Shown: positions 36,182 to 45,108, counted from the stretch's first letter. The stretch is 64,000 bases of DNA from Miniphocaeibacter massiliensis (GCF_900232905.1 NZ_OCTQ01000003.1:186001-250000); one strand, 5' to 3'. Notes: generated by a model from the sequence alone, not told the origin. Program-made: numbers and translations.

Positions 36182-37009
36182 ATGAAATATAAAATAATCG
36201 CTTGTGATATGGATGAAACTTTTTTAAATGATCAAAGTGAAATTCCAGACAATAACTTAAATATAGTTAAAATATTAGACGAGGAATATGGAATAAAATT
36301 TGTACCAGCTTCAGGGAGAGGTCATTATTCTTTACAAAACGAAATTAGATGGCTAGGATATGATAAGAAAGATAAAGAATATATTATTGGTTTAAATGGT
36401 GCTACTATAACAGAAGCAAATAGTGGAGAAATTTTATATTTTAAAGGCTTAGATTATAAGATAGCAAAAGAATTGTTTGAATTTGGGAAAAATGAGGATA
36501 TTTGTATAGAAATTTATACAAGTGATAATTTATATGTTTATAATTTAAGTGAAGATGAAAAAGAATATATGCTTAAAAAAGATATTAAATGGATAGATAT
36601 AGTGGAAGATAGTATAGATTTTTTGAAAAATGAAAATATAGCTAAAGTATTATTTCAAAAAACTGATATGGAATTTTTAAAAAATCTTAAAAAAAATATT
36701 ATTGAAGTTATTAACCATGAAGTTAGTATTACTTATTCGTCTAATAGATATTTAGAATTTAATTCACCAAGAGTTAACAAAGGAGAAGGAATCAAAAATT
36801 TGTGCGAAATTTTGAATATTAACAAAGAAGAAGTAATAGCAATAGGTGATAATCATAATGATATAGATATGTTAAAAGTTGCAGGACTGTCAATTTCAGT
36901 ATCAAATGCAGTTGATGAAGTGAAAGAAATGGTTGATTATATTGGAAAATACAATAATAATGATGGGATATTAGAAGAAGTTTTTAATAAATTTATTAAA
37001 GATAGATAA
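36182..37009 (+). CDS. Cof-type HAD-IIB phosphatase
   Basis: A 275-residue HAD hydrolase: motif I CDMDETFLND, motif II VPASGRG, and motif IV GDNHNDIDMLKVAG, with the C2-type cap between. Such enzymes dephosphorylate sugar phosphates, flavin or cofactor intermediates; the sequence does not say which. AGGAG overlaps the end of the flavoprotein gene, so the two are probably cotranscribed. Confidence 0.93.
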   Translation: MKYKIIACDMDETFLNDQSEIPDNNLNIVKILDEEYGIKFVPASGRGHYSLQNEIRWLGYDKKDKEYIIGLNGATITEANSGEILYFKGLDYKIAKELFEFGKNEDICIEIYTSDNLYVYNLSEDEKEYMLKKDIKWIDIVEDSIDFLKNENIAKVLFQKTDMEFLKNLKKNIIEVINHEVSITYSSNRYLEFNSPRVNKGEGIKNLCEILNINKEEVIAIGDNHNDIDMLKVAGLSISVSNAVDEVKEMVDYIGKYNNNDGILEEVFNKFIKDR

Positions 37010-37081
37010 TCTTCTAGTTTTAATATTATAAGATAAATGATATAATAATCTTTGAATTTTTAATAGCATATGGAGGATATA

Positions 37082-37552
37082 ATGAAGAAATTTTTTATAA
37101 CAATTGGAGTTTTAGTTTTAGCTCTTTCAATATTTGGGATATATGATACATCTCAAAAGAAAAAAGAGGCAGAAGCTATAGCTGCAAAAACAAGCAATAT
37201 TATAGCAACTATAGAAAATATAGAAGAATCAGATGGAAAAAACAAAATAACTATAGTTGCAACTGACGAAAATGAAGACAAATTTAAAGGCAAAAAATAT
37301 GTTTTTACAGAAGGTAAAGTAGAAAAGTTATCTGTTAATAATGAGAAGAATGAAGAAGCAAAATTAAAAGATTTAGAAAAAGGAAAGAAAATATACATTC
37401 AGCATATAGGAGATATTAAAGACGGCGATATTAATGAGTTTACAGGTGAAATAGTCATTACAATAATACCTGAAGAACAAATGTCTACAGAGCCTACTGG
37501 AGCTACTGAAGCTACAGAAACTGAACCTACAAAAGAAACAAAAGCGGAATAA
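37082..37552 (+). CDS. Small anchored or secreted protein, unknown function
   Basis: A 156-residue protein I do not recognise. The N terminus MKKFFITIGVLVLALSIFG is a signal or membrane anchor. The middle (about 40-130) is a predicted mixed-strand domain with KKYVFTEGKVEKLSVN and GDINEFTGEIVITII, possibly an OB-like fold. The C-terminal tail is Thr/Glu-rich (TEPTGATEATETEPTKETK). Starts at 37082 because GGAGG is 5 bases upstream; an ATG at 37070 overlaps that site. Terminator immediately after. Confidence 0.8.
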   Translation: MKKFFITIGVLVLALSIFGIYDTSQKKKEAEAIAAKTSNIIATIENIEESDGKNKITIVATDENEDKFKGKKYVFTEGKVEKLSVNNEKNEEAKLKDLEKGKKIYIQHIGDIKDGDINEFTGEIVITIIPEEQMSTEPTGATEATETEPTKETKAE

Positions 37553-37561
37553 TAGTATATT

Positions 37562-37595
37562 AAAATCATCTACAGCAAATTGTAGATGATTTTTT
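37562..37595 (+). terminator. Rho-independent terminator
   Basis: AAATCATCTACA/TGTAGATGATTT arms around GCAAAT, followed by T. Confidence 0.9.
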
Positions 37596-37623
37596 AATGT
37601 AAATTTAGACAAACAAGAAAACC

Positions 37624-37652
37624 TTTTCAAAATTTAAAAAATAGTTTATAAT
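37624..37652 (+). promoter_or_regulatory. Promoter of the first SDR gene
   Basis: TTTTCA (37624-37629), 17 bases, TATAAT (37647-37652). The same boxes with the same spacing precede the second SDR gene. Confidence 0.65.
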
Positions 37653-37664
37653 AATTTTAATAGA

Positions 37665-37701
37665 AATAATAAATTGTTAAATAACTAAATAATTTATTAT
37701 T
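37665..37701. repeat. Inverted repeat in the first SDR leader
   Basis: 11-base arms AATAATAAATT and AATTTATTATT, exact complements, spaced by 15 bases. They start 12 bases after the -10 box, so they lie near or after the transcription start: a candidate operator or a leader hairpin. Confidence 0.7.
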
Positions 37702-37740
37702 AAATCTATAATATATAAGTTAGATTTATTGGAGGAGAAT

Positions 37741-38514
37741 ATGAACTATTTTAATTTTAACAATAAGGTAGCAGTAGTTTTTGGAGCATCTTCAGGTATA
37801 GGAAAGGCAGCAGCTTTAGGATATGGAGATTCAGGAGCAAGTGTTGCGGTGCTAGCGAGGAGAAAAGAAAAATTAGATACTCTTGTTAAAGAAATGAGAG
37901 ATAGAGGATATACAGCAGAGGCATTTGAATGTGATGTAACGAGTGAAGAAAGTATAAAAAATGCAGCTAAGGAAATCGTTAAGAAATTTGGAAAGATAGA
38001 TATTTTATTTAATAACGCAGGGATTGCTGTACCTGGTTCGGTTGAAAACTTGACAATTGAGCAATGGAATAATTCAATGAATACAAATGTAAGAGGAGCT
38101 TACATGACAATGAAGTATTTAGTTCCAGAAATGAAGAAAAATGGATATGGGAAAATTGTAAATACAGCTTCAGTAAATGCAGTTTTATTTGATAAAAATG
38201 ATGAGCTAGTAAGACATGCTTACAATGTATCTAAATCAGCAATGGTAGGTTTAACTAAAGCAGTAGCTTCTACATATATGAAAGATGGGATTACAGTTAA
38301 TTCAGTAGGTCCAGGCTTATTTGAAACAGAAATGACAGAAAATACTTTATTTAAACATGAAGGGTTTATGAATTCTTATAATGCAGTAAACCCAGCAGGA
38401 CGTCCAGGTAAAATGGAAGAGTTGGTAGGAACAATTTTATATTTATCATCAGATGCTTCAAATTATGTAACAGGTCAATTAATATTGGTAGATGGTGGAA
38501 TTACATTGGTATAA
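37741..38514 (+). CDS. Short-chain dehydrogenase/reductase (first copy)
   Basis: A 257-residue SDR. Cofactor site VFGASSGIGKAAALGYG, NNAGI, active-site Ser in NTASVNA and YNVSK (Tyr-x3-Lys), and C-terminal SSDASNYVTGQLILVDGG as in FabG-like 3-oxoacyl/sugar-alcohol dehydrogenases. Starts at 37741 with GGAGG 6 bases upstream. The substrate is unknown; no fatty-acid synthesis genes are adjacent. The next gene is a close paralogue. Confidence 0.93.
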   Translation: MNYFNFNNKVAVVFGASSGIGKAAALGYGDSGASVAVLARRKEKLDTLVKEMRDRGYTAEAFECDVTSEESIKNAAKEIVKKFGKIDILFNNAGIAVPGSVENLTIEQWNNSMNTNVRGAYMTMKYLVPEMKKNGYGKIVNTASVNAVLFDKNDELVRHAYNVSKSAMVGLTKAVASTYMKDGITVNSVGPGLFETEMTENTLFKHEGFMNSYNAVNPAGRPGKMEELVGTILYLSSDASNYVTGQLILVDGGITLV

Positions 38515-38539
38515 AACAGAGAGAATATCTCTGTTTTTA
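38513..38539 (+). terminator. Rho-independent terminator
   Basis: AAACAGAGA/TCTCTGTTT arms with a GAATA loop, then T. It separates the two SDR genes into independent units. Confidence 0.82.
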
Positions 38540-38610
38540 ATGTATTAGGAAAATAATTTCATAATAAAATACATTGGAATAAAAAAGATAAGATAGAATA
38601 CGAAAAAACA

Positions 38611-38639
38611 TTTTCAAATAGTTAACTATTGTATATAAT
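38611..38639 (+). promoter_or_regulatory. Promoter of the second SDR gene, with a palindrome in the spacer
   Basis: TTTTCA (38611-38616), 17 bases, TATAAT (38634-38639). The spacer contains the perfect 14-base palindrome AATAGTTAACTATT (38617-38630), a likely repressor or activator site. Confidence 0.65.
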
Positions 38640-38651
38640 AGTATTAACAAC

Positions 38652-38692
38652 GATAATATATTGTTAGATACCTATTAAAATAATTTATTATC
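38652..38692. repeat. Inverted repeat in the second SDR leader
   Basis: 11-base arms GATAATATATT and AATTTATTATC (one mismatch), spaced by 19 bases, again beginning exactly 12 bases after the -10 box, as in the first SDR leader. Confidence 0.65.
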
Positions 38693-38725
38693 ATAATATA
38701 AGAAATAAACAATTAAGGGGGAGTT

Positions 38726-39484
38726 ATGAATTATTTTGATTTTAAAAACAAAGTAGCAGTAGTTTTTGGTGCAACTTCTAGAATAGGAAGAGCAGCAGCG
38801 TTAGGATATGGCGATTGTGGTGCTAAAGTAGCTATTTTATCAGAAAATAAAGAAGATTTAAAAGAATTATTTAAAGAAATGGGAAATAAAGGATATACAG
38901 TAGCTATGTTTGAATGTGATGTCACTAGTGAAGATAGTATAAAAAATGCGGCAGAAGAAATAGTAGAGAGATTTGGAAGTTTAGATATACTATTTAATAA
39001 TTCAGGAATTATACAACATGGATCTATTGAAGATTTAACAGAAGAAGAGTGGAATCAATCTATGAATATAAATGTTAGATCCGCATATATGACTATGAAA
39101 TATTTAATCCCAGAAATGAAGAAGAATGGTTATGGAAAAATTGTAAATACATCTTCAGCAAATGCGGTAGTCTTTAATAAAAATGAAAACTTAGTAAGAC
39201 ATGCTTATAACGTTTCAAAAGCTGCAATGGTAGGGCTTACAAAAGCAGTTGGAGCAACATATATGAAAGATGGTATAACCGTTAATTCAGTTGGACTTGG
39301 TATTTTTGAAGGAGAACTAGGAGATGAAAAAGAATTAGTAGAAAATTATCTTTTAAATAATCCATCAGGCCGTTTAGGGAAAATGGAAGAATTAATAGGG
39401 ACTATTATGTACTTATCATCAGATGCATCTAACTATATAACAGGACAATTTTTATTAGCTGATGGTGGAATGACATTAGTGTAA
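38726..39484 (+). CDS. Short-chain dehydrogenase/reductase (second copy, altered cofactor motif)
   Basis: A 252-residue paralogue of the preceding SDR. YNVSK and the serine (NTSSANA) are kept. The nucleotide loop reads VFGATSRIGRAAA, so the central glycine of GxxxGIG is arginine. NNAG is NNSG, and VGPG is VGLG. The substrate-lid region is 5 residues shorter. These changes suggest a changed cofactor preference or weakened activity. GGGGGAG precedes the ATG. It has its own promoter and terminator. Confidence 0.9.
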   Translation: MNYFDFKNKVAVVFGATSRIGRAAALGYGDCGAKVAILSENKEDLKELFKEMGNKGYTVAMFECDVTSEDSIKNAAEEIVERFGSLDILFNNSGIIQHGSIEDLTEEEWNQSMNINVRSAYMTMKYLIPEMKKNGYGKIVNTSSANAVVFNKNENLVRHAYNVSKAAMVGLTKAVGATYMKDGITVNSVGLGIFEGELGDEKELVENYLLNNPSGRLGKMEELIGTIMYLSSDASNYITGQFLLADGGMTLV

Positions 39485-39491
39485 ATCAATA

Positions 39492-39520
39492 AAAAGAGAG
39501 TAAATTATTTACTCTCTTTT
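39492..39520. terminator. Bidirectional terminator
   Basis: AAAAGAGAGTAAA/TTTACTCTCTTTT arms around a 3-base loop, between the second SDR and the convergent hypothetical gene. Confidence 0.85.
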
Positions 39521-39951
39521 GTTATGTCTTCAAATTTAAACATAATATTTTCTTCATTTTTATCATCACCATATATGTAATAAACTCTTCCTGGCTTTAC
39601 ATTATAAATGGCTTCTATTTTATCGGTAGTTACATTTTTTTTAATAACATGATTTTCTATATATTGAAAATTCAAATTAACAATATTTGTATATTCAAAC
39701 AAATATCCCCTAGAATTTTTAGGAATAGCTTTGAAATTTAGGCAATCTTTTTTTTCTAAAGGAATTGGAATATATCCGTTAATAGATATTATGTTAATAT
39801 ATGGACTAACAAATAAGTAACAAAGATTATCTTTTTCTATTTTTTCTAATCTTTTTTTTTCAGCATTTCTTCTCTTGTATATAGAAGCAGTATATATAAT
39901 AAGTCCTACTACAAAAATTATAGATAATATATTCATAAATGTATTATTCAT
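39505..39951 (-). CDS. Hypothetical membrane-anchored protein
   Basis: A ~148-residue protein I do not recognise. One N-terminal membrane segment (MNILSIIFVVGLIIYTASIY) is followed by a basic stretch and a soluble domain with YIPIPLEKKDCLNFKAIP and YNVKPGRVYYIYGDD. The start at 39951 follows AGAGGTG; a GTG two codons earlier is also possible. It is monocistronic and convergent with the SDR genes. No domain family can be assigned by eye. Confidence 0.72.
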   Translation of the reverse strand: MNNTFMNILSIIFVVGLIIYTASIYKRRNAEKKRLEKIEKDNLCYLFVSPYINIISINGYIPIPLEKKDCLNFKAIPKNSRGYLFEYTNIVNLNFQYIENHVIKKNVTTDKIEAIYNVKPGRVYYIYGDDKNEENIMFKFEDITKESK

Positions 39952-40055
39952 AAGCACCTCTGATAATTGTTATTAACATATTATACCATACTTTAATTTT
40001 ATACTTTTAAGCAAGGGTGAGAAAATACAAAAAAATTAGAGGGAATTCCCTCTAA

Positions 40056-41741
40056 TTAATATAATATTTCTTTTCCTCCAAAATAGTCTAATTTTTTTAT
40101 TCCTATTTTAGCAGATGCAACAGGATATACTATTTCAGTAGTTTGAGTATTAATTTCTACTAATGTAAACTTATTATTATTTAAAGCTTTATCAATTATT
40201 TCATCTATTTCAGAAATATCATTTATTTTATAAGCTTCAGTATTCGGGTAAGATTCTACTAATTTGCAAAAATCAGGGTTACAAGTAAATTCTATACCAC
40301 TATATCTTTTATTACTGCTAAAATATTGAAGCTGTCGAACTAAATTCAATGATGAATTATTGAATAAAAATACCTTTATAGGTAAATTTTGTTCTAAAGC
40401 AGTAGCTATTTCGGCAAAATTCATTTGTAAAGATCCATCTCCGCATACATTTATAACTATTTCATCAGGATTTGCTTTAGCAACTCCTATAGAAGCTGGA
40501 AGTCCATACCCCATAGTACCAAGTCCACCTGAAGTAATGAATCTACCTGGCTTTGAAAAATTATAGAACTGAGCAGTAAACATTTGATGCTGTCCCACTT
40601 CTGTACAAACAAAAGCTTCTCCATTTGTTTTTTCAGAAAGTCTTTCTATAACTATTGGTGGATTAAGTACAGTATTGTCATAAGTCATAGGATATTTTTT
40701 ATCCAATTTTCGTACATCATCTATCCATTCCGAAAAAATCAAATCGTCAATTATAGGATTAAATTCATCTAGAAAATTCTTTATATCAGAAACTACAGGA
40801 TAATGGGTTTTTATGTTTTTTCCTAGTTCAGCAGGGTCTATATCTACATGAACAATTGTGGCTTTTGGAGCAAAGTTATCTGTAATCATCGTAGCTCTAT
40901 CATCAAATCTAGCCCCTAAACTAATAATTAAATCACATTCGTTAATGGCGTAATTTGCAGCTGCTGTTCCGTGTAGTCCTAACATACCAAAATAGTTATC
41001 AATGTAATTGTTAATAGCTGCCTTACCCATTAAAGTAGTCAATATAGGAGCTTTGACTTTATGAAATAATTCTTCTAATTCGGAAAAACATTTAGAATAA
41101 ACTGAACCACCACCAATTAGAAATACAGGTTTTTTAGATTTTTCTAATATATTTTTAATTCTTTCAACTTGCTTTATATTAGGTTCATAATTAGGACTAT
41201 ATCCCATTAAATTAGGCTTTGTAGGCTCTGTATATTCAAATTCAGACAATTGTATGTCTTTTGGAATATCAATTAATACAGGCCCTTTTCGTCCTGTGTT
41301 TGCAATATGAAATGCATTTTCAAAAATTTGAGGTATTTCTGAAGCGTCTTTTACCAAATAACTATGTTTAACGATAGGCAAAGTTATACCAGTTATATCA
41401 ACTTCTTGAAAAGCATCAGTACCAACCATAGAAGTTGCAACCTGCCCAGTAATAGCGATTAATGGTACAGAATCCATAAAAGCAGTTGCAATACCAGTAA
41501 CTAAATTTGTAGCTCCTGGACCTGAAGTTGCTAAACATACACCAACAGTGTTAGTTGAACGAGATTGACCACTGGCAGCGTGGGCAGCGGATTGTTCTTC
41601 TCTAACCAAAATATGCTCTATATCAGTATTCAGAAGTTCATCATAAAGTGGAATTACAGCACCACCAGGATAGCCATATATACATTTAACATTTTGTTTT
41701 TCTAAGGATTTTATAACAGCTTGTGCTCCAGTTATTTTCAT
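40056..41741 (-). CDS. ilvB: Acetolactate synthase, large (catalytic) subunit
   Basis: A 561-residue thiamine-diphosphate enzyme that joins two pyruvates (or pyruvate and 2-oxobutyrate). N-terminal IYGYPGGAVIPLYDELL and ILVREEQSAAHAASGQSRST hold the catalytic glutamate region. The ThDP motif is VINVCGDGSLQMNFAEIATA. The regulatory subunit gene ilvN is immediately upstream, overlapping by 4 bases, so this is the biosynthetic (IlvBN) type. No other branched-chain amino acid genes lie nearby. Confidence 0.95.
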   Translation of the reverse strand: MKITGAQAVIKSLEKQNVKCIYGYPGGAVIPLYDELLNTDIEHILVREEQSAAHAASGQSRSTNTVGVCLATSGPGATNLVTGIATAFMDSVPLIAITGQVATSMVGTDAFQEVDITGITLPIVKHSYLVKDASEIPQIFENAFHIANTGRKGPVLIDIPKDIQLSEFEYTEPTKPNLMGYSPNYEPNIKQVERIKNILEKSKKPVFLIGGGSVYSKCFSELEELFHKVKAPILTTLMGKAAINNYIDNYFGMLGLHGTAAANYAINECDLIISLGARFDDRATMITDNFAPKATIVHVDIDPAELGKNIKTHYPVVSDIKNFLDEFNPIIDDLIFSEWIDDVRKLDKKYPMTYDNTVLNPPIVIERLSEKTNGEAFVCTEVGQHQMFTAQFYNFSKPGRFITSGGLGTMGYGLPASIGVAKANPDEIVINVCGDGSLQMNFAEIATALEQNLPIKVFLFNNSSLNLVRQLQYFSSNKRYSGIEFTCNPDFCKLVESYPNTEAYKINDISEIDEIIDKALNNNKFTLVEINTQTTEIVYPVASAKIGIKKLDYFGGKEILY

Positions 41742-42241
41742 CTTATGGATACCCCCTTACTTTTTTTAGCTCCTCTTGAAAGAGCAACCATACCAGTTCT
41801 AACTATTTCTCGGATGCCATAAGGTCGCAAAGCCTTTTCTAAGGCAGATATTTTACTTGTTGTTCCAGTAGCTTCAATTACAAAAGAACTAACATTCATA
41901 TCAATAACTTTGGCTCTAAATATGTCAACAACTTGTAATATTTCAGTTCTAGTACTTTTGCTAACGCTTAATTTAATTAAAACTAGCTCTCTTTCTACGA
42001 ATTCTTCATCTGTTAAATGAATGACTTTGATTACATCTATAAGCTTGTAGAGTTGTTTTTCTACCTGTTCAATAATTCGCTCATCACCATTAACTACAAT
42101 TGTCATTCTGGAAATTCCAGGAACATCTGTTTCGCCAACAGCTAAACTTTCAATATTATAACCACGTCTAGAGAAAAGTCCAGAGACACGAGTAAGTACC
42201 CCAGATTTATTTTCAACTATAACAGAAATTGTATGTTCCAT
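41738..42241 (-). CDS. ilvN: Acetolactate synthase, small (regulatory) subunit
   Basis: A 167-residue ACT-domain subunit: MEHTISVIVENKSGVLTRVS then FSRRGYNIESLAVGETDVPG, the valine-binding ACT fold, and a C-terminal domain ending IREIVRTGMVALSRG. The start at 42241 is chosen for the AAGGAGGGGG site; the frame is open further upstream without one. It overlaps ilvB by 4 bases. No T-box or leader peptide was found in the short upstream region. Confidence 0.95.
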   Translation of the reverse strand: MEHTISVIVENKSGVLTRVSGLFSRRGYNIESLAVGETDVPGISRMTIVVNGDERIIEQVEKQLYKLIDVIKVIHLTDEEFVERELVLIKLSVSKSTRTEILQVVDIFRAKVIDMNVSSFVIEATGTTSKISALEKALRPYGIREIVRTGMVALSRGAKKSKGVSIR

Positions 42242-42434
42242 ATTTACCCCCTCCTTTGAAGAATTATAAAAATATATTACTAAGAATAGTATTATATTAA
42301 AGTGCAAAAGTCAATTATTATATTAAAATTAATCTATGAAATTAATATTATTAATATAAAAATAACATGTAACCTAAGAAAAGTATATAAATCAGGGTAT
42401 AAAAGAATTAAGAAACAAATTAGGAGGAAAAACC

Positions 42435-43055
42435 ATGAAATACAATGTACTATTGGCTAAGTTTTCAGTAAGGAGTGAAGGGTATGAGGCGTTTATAACC
42501 TTGAGTAATAAAAGTGCTAGTGAAAAATACTTTATAAATCAAATGGTACTTGCTCTAAGAAAAGACAATAAATTAGAAATAGAAGATATATATGATTCAG
42601 GAAAAGATACAAATGATGATACTATCTTAGGTGGAATACTAGGAGGTATAGTTGGAATATTTAGTGGTCCTATAGGATTTTTGCTATGGGGAAGTTTAGG
42701 TGCATTAATAGGGAGTGCAAAGGACGCGTCCGATGAGACAGAAGATATGAGTTTATTAGAAAGAGTTTGCAAAATATTAGATAATGATGAGATAGCTATA
42801 ATAGCATTAATAGAAGAAGATGAATTAACTGAAATAAATGAAATGTTAAATAAATATAATGCTGAAATAGTAAGATTTGATGCTAGTGAAGTTCAATACG
42901 AAGTAGAAAAAGCTAAAGAATTACAAGAAGAATTAGAGAAAGAAACTAAAAGGAAGATGAGAGAAGAAAGAAAGGGAGCTAGAAAAGAAAAACTTAAAGA
43001 CATTAAAGAAAAAATCTCAGATGAATTTAAAAATCTTAAAAGCATAGTAAAATAA
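42435..43055 (+). CDS. DUF1269-like protein with glycine-rich membrane segment
   Basis: A 206-residue protein. An N-terminal domain (about 1-60) precedes a glycine-rich hydrophobic segment GGILGGIVGIFSGPIGFLLW and GSLGALIGSAKDASDE. A second small domain then has IIALIEEDELTEINEMLNKY, and a highly charged coiled-coil tail (KAKELQEELEKETKRKMREE) closes it. The glycine-zipper and surrounding layout resemble DUF1269 proteins, which have no known function. AGGAGG precedes the ATG. Single-gene unit. Confidence 0.68.
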   Translation: MKYNVLLAKFSVRSEGYEAFITLSNKSASEKYFINQMVLALRKDNKLEIEDIYDSGKDTNDDTILGGILGGIVGIFSGPIGFLLWGSLGALIGSAKDASDETEDMSLLERVCKILDNDEIAIIALIEEDELTEINEMLNKYNAEIVRFDASEVQYEVEKAKELQEELEKETKRKMREERKGARKEKLKDIKEKISDEFKNLKSIVK

Positions 43056-43083
43056 ACTCCAGAATCTGGAGTTTATTTTTTTA
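43050..43083. terminator. Bidirectional terminator
   Basis: AATAAACTCCAG/CTGGAGTTTATT arms around AAT with a T-run. It serves the DUF1269-like gene and probably the convergent dCMP deaminase gene, whose end it overlaps. Confidence 0.88.
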
Positions 43084-43501
43084 GGATAGGTATATATTCT
43101 ATTCCGTTTTTTTCCAAAAGTTCAATTGCATAATCATCTATTCTATATCCATTTAAGTAGTATATTTTTGAAATTCCTGCTTGAATTAATGCTTTGGTAC
43201 AGTTTAGACACGGAAAATGAGTAACATAACATTTACAATCTTTAACTGAAATGCCTTCCTTTGCACAATACAATAATGCATTCATTTCAGCATGAATTGT
43301 AGCTATGCAATGTCCATCTCTCATTGTATGTCCTATTTCATCACAATGAGGATTTCCAGCAACAGAACCATTATATCCAGTAGAAACAATTCTATTATCT
43401 TTGTTGACTAGCACACAACCAACGTATGCTCTATCACAAGTTCCTCTATCAGCAACACTTTGAGCTAAATCTATAAAATATTCATCCCATGATTTTCTCA
43501 T
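43073..43501 (-). CDS. dCMP deaminase family protein (ComEB-like)
   Basis: A 142-residue zinc deaminase: zinc/proton-shuttle motif [15 protein letters not shown] (His-Ala-Glu) and [17 protein letters not shown] (Pro-Cys-x2-Cys), with [20 protein letters not shown] upstream. It makes dUMP from dCMP, feeding thymidylate synthesis. The start at 43501 has GGAGG 10 bases upstream; a longer frame from 43516 includes that site. A pgsA gene lies upstream on the same strand. Confidence 0.93.
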   Translation of the reverse strand: MRKSWDEYFIDLAQSVADRGTCDRAYVGCVLVNKDNRIVSTGYNGSVAGNPHCDEIGHTMRDGHCIATIHAEMNALLYCAKEGISVKDCKCYVTHFPCLNCTKALIQAGISKIYYLNGYRIDDYAIELLEKNGIEYIPILKK

Positions 43502-43547
43502 AAAATATACCTCCAAATTATAAAATAATTATATCATAAAGTGAAAG

Positions 43548-44078
43548 TTAATTTTTCATGTTTTTTCTATATCTTTTAAACTCAGGGATGTAAAATAATG
43601 CTGCAATAATCGCACAAATTGTAGCAGTACAAAGTATTATAAAAATAATATTTTTAGGCATAGAAGGAATTAATACTATCAAAGTCATTCCTATATAGTA
43701 AACAAAAGTAGAAACTTTTCCGAAAATTTTTGCACCTTCAATTTTAACGTTATTTTTCATAAGATAACTACCAATTATAATCATACCTAAATCTTTGAAA
43801 ATCATGATAGCAAAGAAATACCAATATTGCCTTAATATATAAGCAAGTGTCAAAGATACAGCAGCTTGTGTCAATTTGTCTGCAGCAGGATCTAAAACTT
43901 TTCCAAAGTCTGTAATCCAGTTAAATTTTCTAGCTAAATATCCATCAATAAAATCTGTAAAACCTGAAAAAATAAGTATTAATCCAGCATTTAATGTATT
44001 TCCATTTATCATTTGAAAAACAAAAAAAGGTATTAATATAATTCTAAAAATAGATATTATATTGGGTATGTATTTCAT
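43548..44078 (-). CDS. pgsA: CDP-diacylglycerol-glycerol-3-phosphate 3-phosphatidyltransferase
   Basis: A 176-residue membrane enzyme for phosphatidylglycerol synthesis. The CDP-alcohol phosphotransferase motif D-x2-DG-x2-AR-x8-G-x3-D-x3-D is complete: DFIDGYLARKF followed by GKVLDPAADK. Several hydrophobic helices follow. The start at 44078 follows TAGGAGGA; the frame is open further upstream without a site. The dCMP deaminase gene follows 46 bases downstream. Confidence 0.92.
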   Translation of the reverse strand: MKYIPNIISIFRIILIPFFVFQMINGNTLNAGLILIFSGFTDFIDGYLARKFNWITDFGKVLDPAADKLTQAAVSLTLAYILRQYWYFFAIMIFKDLGMIIIGSYLMKNNVKIEGAKIFGKVSTFVYYIGMTLIVLIPSMPKNIIFIILCTATICAIIAALFYIPEFKRYRKNMKN

Positions 44079-44286
44079 TTTTCCTCCTAAGTAAAAGTTA
44101 TAATATTCAACAATTACAAAATATAACATAAAGTATTTTATATTAATAACTACAAGAGCTAGTATACCATTAAATTATAAAAATATAGTAGTAAAAATTA
44201 ATTGTTATTTATAAAAGTATATATTAATACATAAGAAGCATATTGTAGTACAATAATGTATATAGATGTAATTTCAAGGAGGAGAA

Positions 44287-45093
44287 ATGAAACTACAGGT
44301 ATTGGTGGACAATAACACATACATAGATCATTATTGCTATGGAGAGCCAGGAGCAAGTTTTTATATAGAAATAGATGATAAAAGAATACTATTTGATACA
44401 GGTTATTCAGACATATTTATTACAAATGCAGAGAAATTAAATGTAAATTTAAAAGAGATAACTAATATTGTACTATCTCATGGTCATGATGACCATACAG
44501 GAGGTCTAAAATACCTAGATAATTATATGGATATTTCTAATATAGAACTAATATCACATGTTGATACTTTCTATAATAAAAAGTCGGGTTCTGAAATTTG
44601 TGGAGCTCCTTTTAGTTTAGAAGAAATAGACGATAAGGTAAACTTCAAACCGACTAAAGAAGCATATAAAATATCAGAAAATTGCATATTTCTGGGAGAA
44701 ATACCAGCATATAACGATTTTGAAAAAAGAAGAGTGTTGGGTAAGAAAAATGTAAATGGAGAATGGATAGATGATTATATGCTAGATGATTCAGCGATTT
44801 GTTGTAAAACAAATATTGGAATATTCATTATAACAGGGTGCTCACATAGTGGAATTTGCAATATTATAGAACATGCAAAAAAAGTTACAAAAGAGGATAA
44901 AGTAGCAGGAGTTATAGGAGGCTTTCATTTATTTGAATTAGATGAAAGAGGCAAGAAAACAATAGAATACTTTAGAAAAAACAAAATAGACTCAGTTTAC
45001 CCAAGCCATTGTACATCACTCAAAATAAAAGCTGAAATATTAAAATATTTTGAATTTAATGAAGTAGGAGTAGGATTTGAAATAAAGTTATAA
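44287..45093 (+). CDS. MBL-fold metallohydrolase (COG1237-like)
   Basis: A 268-residue metallo-beta-lactamase-fold protein. The metal motif is IVLSHGHDDHTGGLKYL, a second ligand stretch is GCSHSGICNII, and later IGGFHLFELDE and YPSHCTSLK complete the site. This arrangement fits the COG1237 group (dihydropterin-aminobenzene phosphate synthase-like). The substrate is not known. AAGGAGG is upstream, and the flavoprotein gene follows after 15 bases, probably in the same operon. Confidence 0.9.
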   Translation: MKLQVLVDNNTYIDHYCYGEPGASFYIEIDDKRILFDTGYSDIFITNAEKLNVNLKEITNIVLSHGHDDHTGGLKYLDNYMDISNIELISHVDTFYNKKSGSEICGAPFSLEEIDDKVNFKPTKEAYKISENCIFLGEIPAYNDFEKRRVLGKKNVNGEWIDDYMLDDSAICCKTNIGIFIITGCSHSGICNIIEHAKKVTKEDKVAGVIGGFHLFELDERGKKTIEYFRKNKIDSVYPSHCTSLKIKAEILKYFEFNEVGVGFEIKL

Positions 45094-45108
45094 AATGAGG
45101 AGGAGATT

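Noticed and set aside
42242-42434. T-box or attenuator leader for ilvN-ilvB
   Set aside because: The gap is too short, and neither the T-box AGGGTGGAACCGCG-type element nor a leader peptide or terminator is visible.
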